Shown here: piece after piece, positions 25,413-33,193 of the stretch | How the letters are laid out: each line of letters starts with the position of its first letter | Position numbering within the stretch: the stretch's first letter is position 1 | From: Gracilibacteraceae bacterium | GTDB taxonomy: Bacteria > Bacillota > Desulfitobacteriia > Desulfitobacteriales > Syntrophobotulaceae | NCBI GenBank assembly: GCA_031270805.1 | Contig: JAISWK010000189.1 | Location: forward strand, 1 to 42,698 | Direction: 5' to 3' | DNA: 42,698 bases | The notes under the pieces: generated by a model | What the model was told of the DNA's origin: nothing | The model's database searches: none | What the model saw: the letters and a program-made list of their open reading frames with translations, nothing else | Position numbers and translations under genes: made by a program

Positions 25413-26671
25413 GTCACTATATGCCCGTCTCCATAGACGACGTATTTCACGGTCGTCAGTTCCGCCAGGCCCATCGGCCCGCGGGCGTGCAATTTCTGCG
25501 TGCTGATGCCGATTTCCGCGCCGAAGCCGAAGCGCCCGCCGTCGGTGAAGCGGGTCGAAGCGTTGACATAGACGGCCGCCGCGTCTGTTTCCCGCAGAAA
25601 ACGCTGCGCCGCGCTATAATCTTCCGTCAGAATGGTTTCCGAATGTTTTGTCCCGTAGCGGTAAATATGATCCAGCGCTTCATCCAGGTCGGCGACCACG
25701 CGGATACTGATGATCAGGCCGCCATACTCCGCGCTCCAGTCTTCTTCCGTCGCCTCCGCCGCCGCCGGGATCAGAGCGCGCGTTTCCGCACAGCCCCGCA
25801 TTTCCACGCCGGCGGCCTGAAACTCCGCCGCCAGGCGGGGGAGAAAAACCGCTGCGGCCGCCCGGTGGACCAGTACCGTTTCCAGGGCGTTGCAAACGGC
25901 GGGTTTATTCGTTTTGGCGTTGACCACAACGCGAATTGCCTTATCCATATCGGCCGCCGCGTCCACAAAAGCGTGGCAGACGCCCGTTCCCGTCTCAATG
26001 ACCGGTACGGTGGCGTTGCGAGCGACATTTTGGATCAGCGCCGCGCCCCCGCGCGGGATAAGCACGTCGATATAGCGATCCAGGCGCATCAGCTGCTCTG
26101 CGTAAACGCGCTCGCTCCAGGGCAGGAGCTGAACGCAGCCGGCCGGCAGCCCTGCGCTCTCGACCGCCGCTCCGATCAGGCGGGCGAGGACGAGATTGCT
26201 CTGCAGCGCCTCGGAACCGCCCCGCAGCACGCAGGCGTTGCCGGCTTTCAGGCAAAGAGCCGCCGCGTCGGTCGTCACGTTCGGCCGCGCTTCATAAATA
26301 ATGGCGATTACCCCGAGAGGGACGCGGGTTTTTTCTATTTTCAGCCCGTTCGGCCGCGTCCAGAATTCACCCCCGCCCACCGGATCAGGCAGATCCGCCA
26401 CTTCTTCCGCCGCCCGGGCCATAGCCCGGATCCCCTGGGGCGTCAGAGCGAGGCGGTCGCTCAGCACAGGCGGCAGCCCTTTTTCTGCGGCCTGAGCCAA
26501 GTCCAGCGCGTTGGCGGCCAGTATCTCATCTTCCGCGCGCGGCAAAGCCGCCGCCAACTCGCGCAGGGCCCTGTTTTTTTCCGCCGTGGCGGCGAAAGCC
26601 AGGCGCCGCGCCGCCGCTTGGGCCCGCGCCCCCAGTTCCAGCAATTCCGGGGCGAAATCCATCTTGTCCAC
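25409..26671 (-). CDS. proA: Gamma-glutamyl phosphate reductase (proline biosynthesis)
   Basis: This 420-aa NADPH-dependent enzyme converts gamma-glutamyl phosphate to glutamate semialdehyde, the second step of proline synthesis. The aldehyde-dehydrogenase-fold motifs are present: [35 protein letters not shown]-type region, catalytic Cys232 in [25 protein letters not shown], and [11 protein letters not shown] near the end. The ATG at 26671 has an AGGAGGTG site. It follows the PLP enzyme gene by 28 nt, so both likely share a transcript. No proB is visible nearby. Confidence 0.96.
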   Translation of the reverse strand: MDKMDFAPELLELGARAQAAARRLAFAATAEKNRALRELAAALPRAEDEILAANALDLAQAAEKGLPPVLSDRLALTPQGIRAMARAAEEVADLPDPVGGGEFWTRPNGLKIEKTRVPLGVIAIIYEARPNVTTDAAALCLKAGNACVLRGGSEALQSNLVLARLIGAAVESAGLPAGCVQLLPWSERVYAEQLMRLDRYIDVLIPRGGAALIQNVARNATVPVIETGTGVCHAFVDAAADMDKAIRVVVNAKTNKPAVCNALETVLVHRAAAAVFLPRLAAEFQAAGVEMRGCAETRALIPAAAEATEEDWSAEYGGLIISIRVVADLDEALDHIYRYGTKHSETILTEDYSAAQRFLRETDAAAVYVNASTRFTDGGRFGFGAEIGISTQKLHARGPMGLAELTTVKYVVYGDGHIVT

Positions 26672-26699
26672 CTCCTGTTGTTTTCGGCCGACCGGCCGC

Positions 26700-27836
26700 T
26701 CAGTCTCCGAACGCCTGCGCCAGATCCGCGATCAGATCCGCGGCCGCCTCAATGCCGACGGAGATGCGGAGCAGGCGGTCGTTTATGCCCTGGGCCAGGC
26801 GTTTTTCCTCCGGAATGTCGGCGTGGGTCTGCAAGACGGGGTAAGTCATCAGGCTGTCCACTCCGCCGAGGCTTTCGGCAAAACGGATCACGCGCACGTT
26901 TTCCAGAACTTGCCTGACCAGGCTGGGATCCGCCACCTCGAAGGAAATCATGGCCCCGAAGCCCTGGGCCTGGCGGCAGGAAATTTCGTACTGCGGATGC
27001 TCTTTTCGTCCGGGATAATAAAGAGCGCGGATCTCCGGTCGCCCCTCCAGCCAAGTTGCGATGCGGCGGGCGTTTTCCTCCTGTCGCCGCACGCGCAGAG
27101 CCAGGGTTTTGATCCCGCGAATGAGCAGCCAGGAATCAAAGGGGGAGAGACCCGTCCCGAATGACATGCTGAAATAGCGCAGCTTTTCCGCCAACGCGCC
27201 GTCCCGGACAATCAGCAGGCCGGCCAGCGTGTCGTTATGGCCGCCCAGGTACTTAGTCCCGCTGTGCATGACGATGTCCGCACCCAGAACAAGTGGTTTT
27301 TGCAGAACGGGCGTCAAAAAGGTGTTGTCCACAATCAGGCGAACCCCGCGTTCCCGGCAGAGGGCCGCCGTCGCCGCGATATCCGTCACGTGCATCATCG
27401 GATTGGTCGGCGTTTCGATAAACACGGCCTTTGTCGCCGGTCGGAAAGCGGCGGCCACCAGGGCCGCGTCCGTCGTGCTCATAAATGTGAAGACCAGGCC
27501 GCATTGCGTGGCCAAGTGGGTAAAGAGGCGATGGGTGCCGCCATAAAGATCGTCGGAAACGATAATATGGTCGCCCGGAGCGAAAAGGGCCGCCAGGGTC
27601 GTCAGGGAGGCCATGCCGCTGGAAAAAGCCACTGCTTCCGTACCGTTTTCGAGAGCGGCGACCACATGCTCCAGATATTCCCTGGTCGGATTTTGCGAAC
27701 GCGAATAATCATAACCGGTACTCTGGCCCAAGCCGGGGTGAGCGAAAGCCGCTGTTTGGTAAATGGGCACGCTGAGGGCGCCGGTTCGATCATATTCCTT
27801 CTCGCCGCCGCGGACACAGATCGTTTCAAACTCCAT
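26700..27836 (-). CDS. Cys/Met-metabolism PLP-dependent enzyme (cystathionine gamma-synthase/lyase type)
   Basis: This protein is 378 aa from the ATG at 27836 (GGAGGAG site 8 nt away); an upstream ATG at 27890 would fall within the promoter. It belongs to the trans-sulfuration family: TKYL motif Lys195 (MHSGTKYLGGHND) binds PLP, with YSRSQNPTREYLE, FSSGMASL, YGGTHRLF and the C-terminal RFAESLGGVDSLMTYP. Family members make or cleave cystathionine or add sulfide to activated homoserine; sequence alone does not settle which. It is cotranscribed with proA and divergent from an esterase gene. Confidence 0.9.
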   Translation of the reverse strand: MEFETICVRGGEKEYDRTGALSVPIYQTAAFAHPGLGQSTGYDYSRSQNPTREYLEHVVAALENGTEAVAFSSGMASLTTLAALFAPGDHIIVSDDLYGGTHRLFTHLATQCGLVFTFMSTTDAALVAAAFRPATKAVFIETPTNPMMHVTDIAATAALCRERGVRLIVDNTFLTPVLQKPLVLGADIVMHSGTKYLGGHNDTLAGLLIVRDGALAEKLRYFSMSFGTGLSPFDSWLLIRGIKTLALRVRRQEENARRIATWLEGRPEIRALYYPGRKEHPQYEISCRQAQGFGAMISFEVADPSLVRQVLENVRVIRFAESLGGVDSLMTYPVLQTHADIPEEKRLAQGINDRLLRISVGIEAAADLIADLAQAFGD

Positions 27837-27880
27837 GCTTAGCTCCTCCGTTTCGTCATGAGGCGGTATTCCGCGCCTTA

Positions 27881-27909
27881 AAAGTACCATGGAACGGTAG
27901 ATATGTCAA
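27881..27909 (-). promoter_or_regulatory. Promoter of the PLP enzyme-proA operon
   Basis: Minus-strand TTGACA (27904-27909), a 17-nt spacer and TACTTT (27881-27886) with an upstream TGG. Just downstream, 27860-27877 is an imperfect palindrome (AGGCGG...CGCCT) that could be an operator. Confidence 0.65.
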
Positions 27910-27960
27910 GTTAAAGAGCAATTAAGGCAAACAACTCCGCTGTTTCTATATTTTCACCCG

Positions 27961-27989
27961 TTGACATTTCGGCGCGGATATGGTACGGT
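27961..27989 (+). promoter_or_regulatory. Promoter of the esterase gene
   Basis: A perfect TTGACA (27961-27966), a 17-nt spacer and TACGGT (27984-27989). The -35 elements of this and the divergent operon promoter are about 50 bp apart. Confidence 0.6.
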
Positions 27990-28039
27990 TAACCTGTCGA
28001 TGTATGGATTCACAGGTAAAATATGCAAGGAGGATTTGC

Positions 28040-29011
28040 GTGGCAAAGAATTATTTTGAACTGGCCCTGGATCCTGAGCTTTCCGGCGTATTGACCACTC
28101 CACCCTCGTACTTGGCCGCCTGGACTGATGAAAACGTGGCCAAACAGACTCCGCGGGACATAACTTTTCCCCCAGCGCCGCCCACGCCGCCCGACCCGGA
28201 GGTAAATTTTTACAATAAATTTATTCCCGGCCCCGCCGGCGCGCCGGATCTGCGCTTACGCATCTACGAGCCTAAAGTCAAATCCGCGCCGCTGCCTGGC
28301 GTTCTCTACCTGCACTACGGCGGCTATTCCATCGGTACGCCGGAACATGAGGATTTGAACTGTATCCGCTATGTCAAAGAAGTTCAATGCCTGGTCGTCT
28401 CCGTCGATTATCGCCTCGCGCCGGAAAACCCGGCTCCGGCGGCTTATGAGGATTGTTACGCCGCCCTCGTCTGGTTTGCGGCGCACGCGCCGGAATTAGG
28501 CGTCGACGCCAAGCGCATCGCCGTTACGGGCTTCAGCGCCGGCGGCGGCCTCACCGTAGCCACGGCGCTCCTGGCCCGTGACCGCGGCGGCCCGTCCATC
28601 ATATTCCAGATGCCGCTCGCCCCGACGATGGACGATCGCCTGCAAACCAAATCCACCGTAGAATTCACGGACAAACGCGGGTTGAATTATGAATCCTGCC
28701 GCAATATTTGGAATCAGTACCTTGGCCTCGGCCACGAAAAACGGGATGATATACCGATTTACGCCGCGCCGGCCCGCTGCGCCGATTACAGTAACTTGCC
28801 GCCCTGTTACGCCTTTGTCGGCGGTCTGGATCCGCACCGCGACGAGACCATCGCCTATATCAGCAACCTCGTCCAGGCCGGTGTGTCCGCGAGTTTTTCT
28901 CTTTACGCCGGCGGTCTGCACGGTTTTGATTTGGAAAATCCGGAGGCGGAGATCAGCCGGCATGCCGTTAAGACTTCGACTTGGGCCTTGAGGCGGGCGC
29001 TGCACCCCTGA
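28040..29011 (+). CDS. Alpha/beta hydrolase of the HSL (acetyl esterase/lipase) family
   Basis: This protein is 323 aa from the GTG at 28040, placed 5 nt after AAGGAGGAT; the frame extends further upstream but runs into the promoter. The catalytic triad is apparent: Ser166 in GFSAGG, Asp264 in GGLDPHRDE and His294 in LHGFD. The oxyanion-hole motif of hormone-sensitive-lipase-like esterases, normally HGGG, reads LHYGGYSIG here, and DYRLAPENPAPAAYED is the classic family segment. No signal peptide is seen, so it is cytoplasmic; the natural ester is unknown. A strong terminator follows at 29031. Confidence 0.92.
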   Translation: MAKNYFELALDPELSGVLTTPPSYLAAWTDENVAKQTPRDITFPPAPPTPPDPEVNFYNKFIPGPAGAPDLRLRIYEPKVKSAPLPGVLYLHYGGYSIGTPEHEDLNCIRYVKEVQCLVVSVDYRLAPENPAPAAYEDCYAALVWFAAHAPELGVDAKRIAVTGFSAGGGLTVATALLARDRGGPSIIFQMPLAPTMDDRLQTKSTVEFTDKRGLNYESCRNIWNQYLGLGHEKRDDIPIYAAPARCADYSNLPPCYAFVGGLDPHRDETIAYISNLVQAGVSASFSLYAGGLHGFDLENPEAEISRHAVKTSTWALRRALHP

Positions 29012-29030
29012 TTCGACCCGGACTATAAAA

Positions 29031-29058
29031 AAAAGTACGGCCGCAGCCGTACTTTTTT
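29031..29058 (+). terminator. Rho-independent terminator after the esterase gene
   Basis: Perfect stem AAAAGTACGGC (29031-29041), loop CGCA, GCCGTACTTTT and a T-run to 29058, 20 nt past the stop. The A-run on the other side would also allow termination from the opposite strand. Confidence 0.9.
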
Positions 29059-29144
29059 CCTTCTTTTACGCCCGCGCAGTATATGCCCAGGGCATCGTAC
29101 TCTTTCCTCTTTACTCTCCTCTCTTTCCTTTAATTTAAAGTAAC

Positions 29145-29173
29145 TTGAAATGCTCAAGATAGTATGGTATAGT
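29145..29173 (+). promoter_or_regulatory. Promoter of the lipoprotein gene
   Basis: TTGAAA (29145-29150), a 17-nt spacer and TATAGT (29168-29173), about 70 nt before the start. The preceding bases 29091-29130 are pyrimidine-rich and contain fragments resembling the ACTCTTT repeat. Confidence 0.65.
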
Positions 29174-29242
29174 AAGGAAGTCTTGATCAATCTTGCTCGA
29201 ACACATAGCCCCAGGTAAGAAAGTAATTTTAGGAGGATTGTG

Positions 29243-29839
29243 ATGAAAAAGTGGACTAAAGCGATTTTGGCGGCGATTTGCGCGTTGGTTCTCACCCTGT
29301 CTCTCACGGCCTGTAGTGGCGGCGAAAAGCCTGCCGCGACTACGCCTGCCCCGGAGGCGCCGCCGGCAGACGCCAAAACAGCGGCGCTGATAGCCGATTT
29401 CAGCGCCGGCGCGGAGATTCCGGAGCAAAAGGAGTACAGCTGGCAATATGACGGGGCGCTCGACATAGCCATGCTGGCAGATGCCTTGAGTTCCATCAGC
29501 GGGCTTGATTTCTTTGTCGACGGCAGAATAGAGGATGGGAAGGCGTTCATTTCCTGGCGTGACGAAAGCACTCTTGTCGCCGGCCTTGACGACCGCACAC
29601 AGAAAGAGGAATTCTACTTTTTCGACGCTCTTAGCCTCAACTGGTTTATGATGGACTCCCTCGCCGCCACAGTCAAGCAGAACTTTCCCGCAGTGACCGA
29701 GGTTTACTACTCCGGCGAGAACGGCGAGCCGGTCGTGTTCCCGAACCCGGAGGATATGGCTTTGCAGGGGCTGCCCGTACTGCCGGTTGACATGCCCTAC
29801 GAGGGCAGCGCCTTCTTTGTTGCTCAAGCGGTCGGGTGA
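29243..29839 (+). CDS. Putative lipoprotein (possible GerMN-like domain)
   Basis: This protein is 198 aa from the ATG at 29243 (AGGAGG 6 nt upstream; a GTG one codon earlier is closer to the site). A lipoprotein signal (KKWTKAILAAICALVLTLSL, lipobox LTAC) places it on the outer face of the cytoplasmic membrane, followed by a Pro/Ala-rich spacer. The rest, about residues 50-198, includes NWFMMDSLAATVKQNFPAVTEVYYSGENGE, vaguely like the GerMN domain of sporulation and germination lipoproteins. That likeness is weak, and I would otherwise call it a hypothetical lipoprotein. It has its own promoter; the rubrerythrin gene follows with a separate one. Confidence 0.75.
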   Translation: MKKWTKAILAAICALVLTLSLTACSGGEKPAATTPAPEAPPADAKTAALIADFSAGAEIPEQKEYSWQYDGALDIAMLADALSSISGLDFFVDGRIEDGKAFISWRDESTLVAGLDDRTQKEEFYFFDALSLNWFMMDSLAATVKQNFPAVTEVYYSGENGEPVVFPNPEDMALQGLPVLPVDMPYEGSAFFVAQAVG

Positions 29840-29854
29840 TTCGGAAAAAATTTC

Positions 29855-29891
29855 TTGACAGTCCTACCTCGCTTTGATATGCTGTAGGTAA
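29855..29891 (+). promoter_or_regulatory. Rubrerythrin promoter with overlapping imperfect palindrome
   Basis: Perfect TTGACA (29855-29860), a 17-nt spacer and TATGCT (29878-29883). Arms TCCTACCT (29862-29869) and AGGTAAGGA (29886-29894) flank the -10 as an imperfect inverted repeat, a plausible operator for a redox- or metal-responsive repressor. Confidence 0.65.
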
Positions 29892-29940
29892 GGAATGGAG
29901 ATAATCTATCCCTAATATTGTTATTATTGGAGGTGCCAGC

Positions 29941-30480
29941 ATGGAACTTAAGGGCTCCCAAACCGAAGCCAACTTACAGACGGCCTTTGCCGGCGAGTCA
30001 CAGGCCCGGAACAAGTACACCTACTACGCCTCGAAGGCCAAAAAAGAGGGCTATGAACAAATTGCCGCTCTTTTTACGGAAACAGCCGATAACGAAAAGG
30101 AACACGCCGAACTTTGGTTCAAGCTTCTGCATGGCGACGCTGTACCCGATACAGTGACTAATCTCAAGGACGCCGCCGCCGGCGAAAATTACGAGTGGAC
30201 GGATATGTACGCCGGTTTTGCCCAGACCGCCCGGGCAGAAGGCTTTACGCGCATCGCCGCTATGTTCGAGGGTGTGGGCCGCGTGGAAAAAGAACATGAA
30301 GAACGTTATCTGACTTTGCTGAAAAATGTTGAGGACAGCGCCGTGTTTAAGAAGGAGGGCAAGGTTTACTGGAAATGTCGCAATTGCGGTCATATTCATG
30401 AGGGAACCGAGGCGCCCAAACTGTGCCCTGTCTGCAGTCATCCGCAGTCTTATTTTGAGTTGCGGAGCCAAAACTATTAA
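29941..30480 (+). CDS. Rubrerythrin
   Basis: This 179-aa protein has a ferritin-like four-helix di-iron domain ([53 protein letters not shown]) carrying the Glu/His ligands. A C-terminal rubredoxin-like Fe(Cys)4 domain (CRNCGH and CPVCSH) follows. Rubrerythrin reduces hydrogen peroxide using electrons from rubredoxin-like centres and is a hallmark of anaerobes. The ATG at 29941 has a GGAGGTG site. The DtxR-type regulator lies just downstream, which suggests iron- or peroxide-linked control. Confidence 0.96.
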   Translation: MELKGSQTEANLQTAFAGESQARNKYTYYASKAKKEGYEQIAALFTETADNEKEHAELWFKLLHGDAVPDTVTNLKDAAAGENYEWTDMYAGFAQTARAEGFTRIAAMFEGVGRVEKEHEERYLTLLKNVEDSAVFKKEGKVYWKCRNCGHIHEGTEAPKLCPVCSHPQSYFELRSQNY

Positions 30481-30521
30481 AAAACAATAACGGTTTCCCC
30501 GCAGGTTATCCCGCTCGGCCA

Positions 30522-30577
30522 GGCGCGGCCCTGACAATGCCGCGCCGCCTTATGAACCGAATTTTATAAAATATGAT
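30522..30577 (+). promoter_or_regulatory. Hairpin and candidate DtxR-gene promoter/operator
   Basis: An 8-bp stem GGCGCGGC/GCCGCGCC (30522-30529 with 30539-30546) follows rubrerythrin but has no T-run. Next is a perfect 12-bp palindrome ATTTTATAAAAT (30561-30572), overlapping a possible TATGAT -10 (30572-30577), which suggests an autoregulatory operator. The -35 is poor. Confidence 0.4.
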
Positions 30578-30595
30578 ATTGCAGAGGGATTGAAA

Positions 30596-31000
30596 ATGGA
30601 GATTCAGGAATCGGGCGAAATGTATCTGGAGACGATCCTGCTTCTGACCAGGCGCAACGGCAGTGTTCGTTCCGTGGAGGTAGCCAACGAATTAGGCTAC
30701 AGCAAGCCAAGCGTCAGCCGGGCGATGAATATTCTTCGAGAAGGCGGCTTTATCACCGTAAAAAAACCCGGTTTTATTTTCCTGACCCCGACAGGACAGG
30801 CGAAGGCGGCGGAGATACACGGTCGGCATCAGTTGATCACCGCTTTTTTGACCGTTACGCTCGGCGTCAATAAAACACTGGCGGAACGGGACGCCTGCCG
30901 GATGGAACATATCATTAGCGAGGAAACCGTCTCGGCGATGAAGTCTTATATTCTGGCTAATCACAGCGACCTGGCTTCGGAAATTGATATAGATTTTTGA
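30596..31000 (+). CDS. DtxR/MntR-family metal-dependent transcriptional regulator
   Basis: This protein is 134 aa from the ATG at 30596 (GAGGG site 7 nt away; a TTG two codons earlier is less likely). The N-terminal winged helix shows ESGEMYLETILLLTRRNGSVRSVEVANELGYSKPSVSRAM. It is followed by the dimerisation/metal-binding helices (AERDACRMEHIISEETVSAM). The protein lacks the SH3-like third domain, like MntR. Such regulators bind Fe(II) or Mn(II) and repress uptake or stress genes. Adjacent rubrerythrin and the palindrome in its own upstream region are likely targets. Confidence 0.9.
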   Translation: MEIQESGEMYLETILLLTRRNGSVRSVEVANELGYSKPSVSRAMNILREGGFITVKKPGFIFLTPTGQAKAAEIHGRHQLITAFLTVTLGVNKTLAERDACRMEHIISEETVSAMKSYILANHSDLASEIDIDF

Positions 31001-31078
31001 TTTTGCCCGTAAAGGCCGCCGCGAATAAACGCCGAGGCGCGGCATGGGCGCCGATTGCATAAATAAAGGAGGATATTG

Positions 31079-32419
31079 ATGGTCGGAGCGTCAGGAACAC
31101 CCAAGCTTGACACTTCCAGGATCAGGCCCGGGTGTGCGGTGCATTGCCGCTCCAAGCAAGAGTCGCTTCAACTCAAACAGGCTATGGGCTGGAATGCGGA
31201 CGGCTCCGGCAACGAGGCGTGGAAATATCTTTTTCCGGCCGCCGAGGCCCGCAGCGGTTACCTGGCGGTTAGTTTCTCTACCTTGCTTCCCCGCGGCAGC
31301 AAAATTATTGAATTTGAAGATTTGCTGACTACGCTTCCGGACGCCGGCAAGAGCGTCTTTAAGCCTTATGAACCAACGACGCTGGCTGAATTCATCGGGG
31401 CGGAACAGAATGAGCCGGAAATGCGGTCGATCGACCCGGTGGATCCGGTTTTTGTGAGCAAAGATATGGGCGAAGCACGGGTGCTGACGCCACCATGGGC
31501 CGAAGAGCCGGTTGAAACACCGCCGTGGATCGAGCCGCCGGTTGAAACACCGCCGCAGATCGTGCCGCCGCCGCCGGCCGAGACCTCACCGCCGCAGATT
31601 GAAGCGCCGCCGTGGATCGAGCCGCCGCCGCTGGTTGAAACACCGCCGCAGATCGTGCCGCCGCCGGTCGAGACCTCACCGCCGCGGATTGAAGCGCCGC
31701 CGTGGATCGAGCCGCCGGCGGAAACACCGGCGCAGATTGTGCCGCCGCCTGAAACCCGGGCCGTACCGCCGCCGCAGATTGCGCCGCCGCCTGAAGCCCG
31801 GGCCGTGCCGCCGCCGCAGGTCGAAGCGCCGCCGCCGGTCGCGCCGGAAAAAAAAGCTCCCCCGCCTGTTTCGCCGAGAGCGGCAGAAGTAATTGCAGAA
31901 GGTGAGGAACCCAAGATGGCGGAGTTCGTTAGCGACCCTCGGGCGAACGACATTGCTTTTGTAAAAAAGCCGGATCAAACGCAAAAACAGCCCGCCATGC
32001 CGCGCTCGTCCCCGCTGGGGACGAGCGGCGGAGAATCACTCCTTTCCCGGATTCTGGGCGTACCGGACGAACAGGAATTTACCCGCTGGAACGAACCGCA
32101 GAAAGTATTTCGCCTCCACGGCGGCCGCCGGGAATTCCGGGAAGTGGACAAAACCACCTGGTATCCCTGTCCGGAAGACGATGTACTTCTGTCTTTCATG
32201 TCCGCCACGAACGAATCCGTGCAATTGGGCAAATTTTCCGAGGAATCGGTCAACCTGGCGCTCGCCTCGCTGAAACTCGGTTTCGCCCGTGTGCAGCGCC
32301 AGCAGGGACTTTACCTGATCCACAGCGACAACGCCACTTCGTTGCAAATATCCGAAGGGCTTTTTCCCGAACTGGCGGAAGCGAACGCGCTGTACCTTAA
32401 TATAATAGCCAAATTTTGA
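31079..32419 (+). CDS. Unrecognised protein with long Pro-rich tandem-repeat linker
   Basis: This protein is 446 aa from the ATG at 31079 (AAGGAGGAT site). Residues 1-115 form a globular N-terminal part (VHCRSKQESLQLKQAMGWN, YLAVSFSTLLPRGSKIIEFE). About 135-265 is a tandem-repeat linker of variants of ETPPQIVPPP and EAPPWIEPP, encoded by repeated GCCGCCG-rich DNA. Residues about 320-446 form a second domain (EFTRWNEPQKVFRLHGGRREFREVD, YLIHSDNATSLQISEGLF). No signal peptide or membrane helix. I do not recognise either domain; the extended proline linker suggests two domains held far apart. It may be cotranscribed with the DtxR-type gene. Confidence 0.75.
   Translation: MVGASGTPKLDTSRIRPGCAVHCRSKQESLQLKQAMGWNADGSGNEAWKYLFPAAEARSGYLAVSFSTLLPRGSKIIEFEDLLTTLPDAGKSVFKPYEPTTLAEFIGAEQNEPEMRSIDPVDPVFVSKDMGEARVLTPPWAEEPVETPPWIEPPVETPPQIVPPPPAETSPPQIEAPPWIEPPPLVETPPQIVPPPVETSPPRIEAPPWIEPPAETPAQIVPPPETRAVPPPQIAPPPEARAVPPPQVEAPPPVAPEKKAPPPVSPRAAEVIAEGEEPKMAEFVSDPRANDIAFVKKPDQTQKQPAMPRSSPLGTSGGESLLSRILGVPDEQEFTRWNEPQKVFRLHGGRREFREVDKTTWYPCPEDDVLLSFMSATNESVQLGKFSEESVNLALASLKLGFARVQRQQGLYLIHSDNATSLQISEGLFPELAEANALYLNIIAKF
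31495..31850 (+). repeat. In-frame Pro-rich coding repeats
   Basis: Degenerate 30-45-bp units built on GCCGCC and GTGGATCGAGCC/CAGATCGTGCC encode alternating WIEPP and QIVPPP blocks. Copies such as 31507-31600 and 31635-31735 are nearly identical, a substrate for slippage or unequal recombination. Confidence 0.8.
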
Positions 32420-32462
32420 GCAGCTGTTCTGGCCTTGGGGTAAAAAAATTTTCCCTGCCCGA

Positions 32463-32491
32463 TTGATTTTAGCAAGAAAAAAGTGTAAAAT
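32463..32491 (+). promoter_or_regulatory. Promoter with long leader for small membrane protein genes
   Basis: TTGATT (32463-32468), a 17-nt spacer and TAAAAT (32486-32491). The transcript would have a leader of about 235 nt before the ATG at 32735. Within it are stems such as TTACC/GGTAA (32604-32620 region) and a 7-bp CCGTCGG/CCGACGG hairpin (about 32649-32676). No known riboswitch class could be assigned. Confidence 0.55.
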
Positions 32492-32734
32492 TTTCTTTGC
32501 AGCAACAAGGCGAACTGCTAAAACTGGCTTGAGGGAGAGGTGATAACCCCACCACCACCGCATTTATTTGGTATTATTTGGAGAGTCGAACGGGTTTAGG
32601 ATGGTTACCTGGCTGGGGTAATGCCGCTTAAAGCAAACGGGATGGCCCGTCGGGCAAAAAAAGCGGCCGACGGACGGGGCAGGACTGCTCTGTTTCGGTT
32701 GGTTTTTTGCGCCGGGAAAGGAATGGTTGTAATT

Positions 32735-33010
32735 ATGGAAACATTCGCGGAATTTGTCGCAAAATTAATCGAACTTTTTAATAAGGAGTTCGCGGTCGTC
32801 CGGAAAAAACTGTTGTTTTTGGCTCTTGCGATCGGCATGGTGCTGGTGGCGGTTTTTGTGGTCGGCGCCGGTGTTATTCTTGTTGTTATCGGGATTTATA
32901 AAGGATTGTCTCTGCTGATGCTCCCCTTCCTGGCTGCGTTCGTCACGGCCGTACTCATGTTCATCGTGGGAGGAGGCATGCTCCTGTGCGCCAGACTGAT
33001 GATCAGGTAG
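32735..33010 (+). CDS. Small two-helix membrane protein
   Basis: This protein is 91 aa from the ATG at 32735, preceded by GGAAAGGA about 12 nt away. An amphipathic N-terminus (FAEFVAKLIELFNKEFAVVRKK) leads into two transmembrane helices (about 27-50 and 58-83). It resembles small holin-like or phage-shock-like membrane proteins in layout, but no family can be assigned. It overlaps the next small gene, indicating a coupled pair. Confidence 0.6.
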   Translation: METFAEFVAKLIELFNKEFAVVRKKLLFLALAIGMVLVAVFVVGAGVILVVIGIYKGLSLLMLPFLAAFVTAVLMFIVGGGMLLCARLMIR

Positions 33011-33183
33011 ACATTTTGCGCCTGGAGGCGGAATTGCGCGCCGCCGCCGGCAAGGTGCGGATGGAAAATAAAGTTCTCAACCCCTTTAATCTCGTCTGTT
33101 TTTGCGCCGGGGCCGTAAGCGTTCTGGTGCCCCGCGTGGTGAAAAAAACTCTGCGCCTGGCTTGGAAATTGTGCCTCATTTGA
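32986..33183 (+). CDS. Small hypothetical protein with one hydrophobic segment
   Basis: This 65-aa protein starts at GTG 32986 inside the previous gene (GGAGG upstream), an overlap of 25 nt. An acidic/basic helical N-terminus (DDQVDILRLEAELRAAAGKV) is followed by a hydrophobic stretch (NLVCFCAGAVSVLVPRVV). It likely works with the preceding membrane protein. The call rests on the coupled arrangement and coding-like composition only. Confidence 0.5.
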   Translation: MRQTDDQVDILRLEAELRAAAGKVRMENKVLNPFNLVCFCAGAVSVLVPRVVKKTLRLAWKLCLI

Positions 33184-33193
33184 CTCTGCTCTA

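Noticed and set aside
32498-32734. c-di-GMP, SAM or cobalamin riboswitch in the long leader
   Set aside because: None of the invariant core strings of these classes could be found, so only an unclassified leader is reported.
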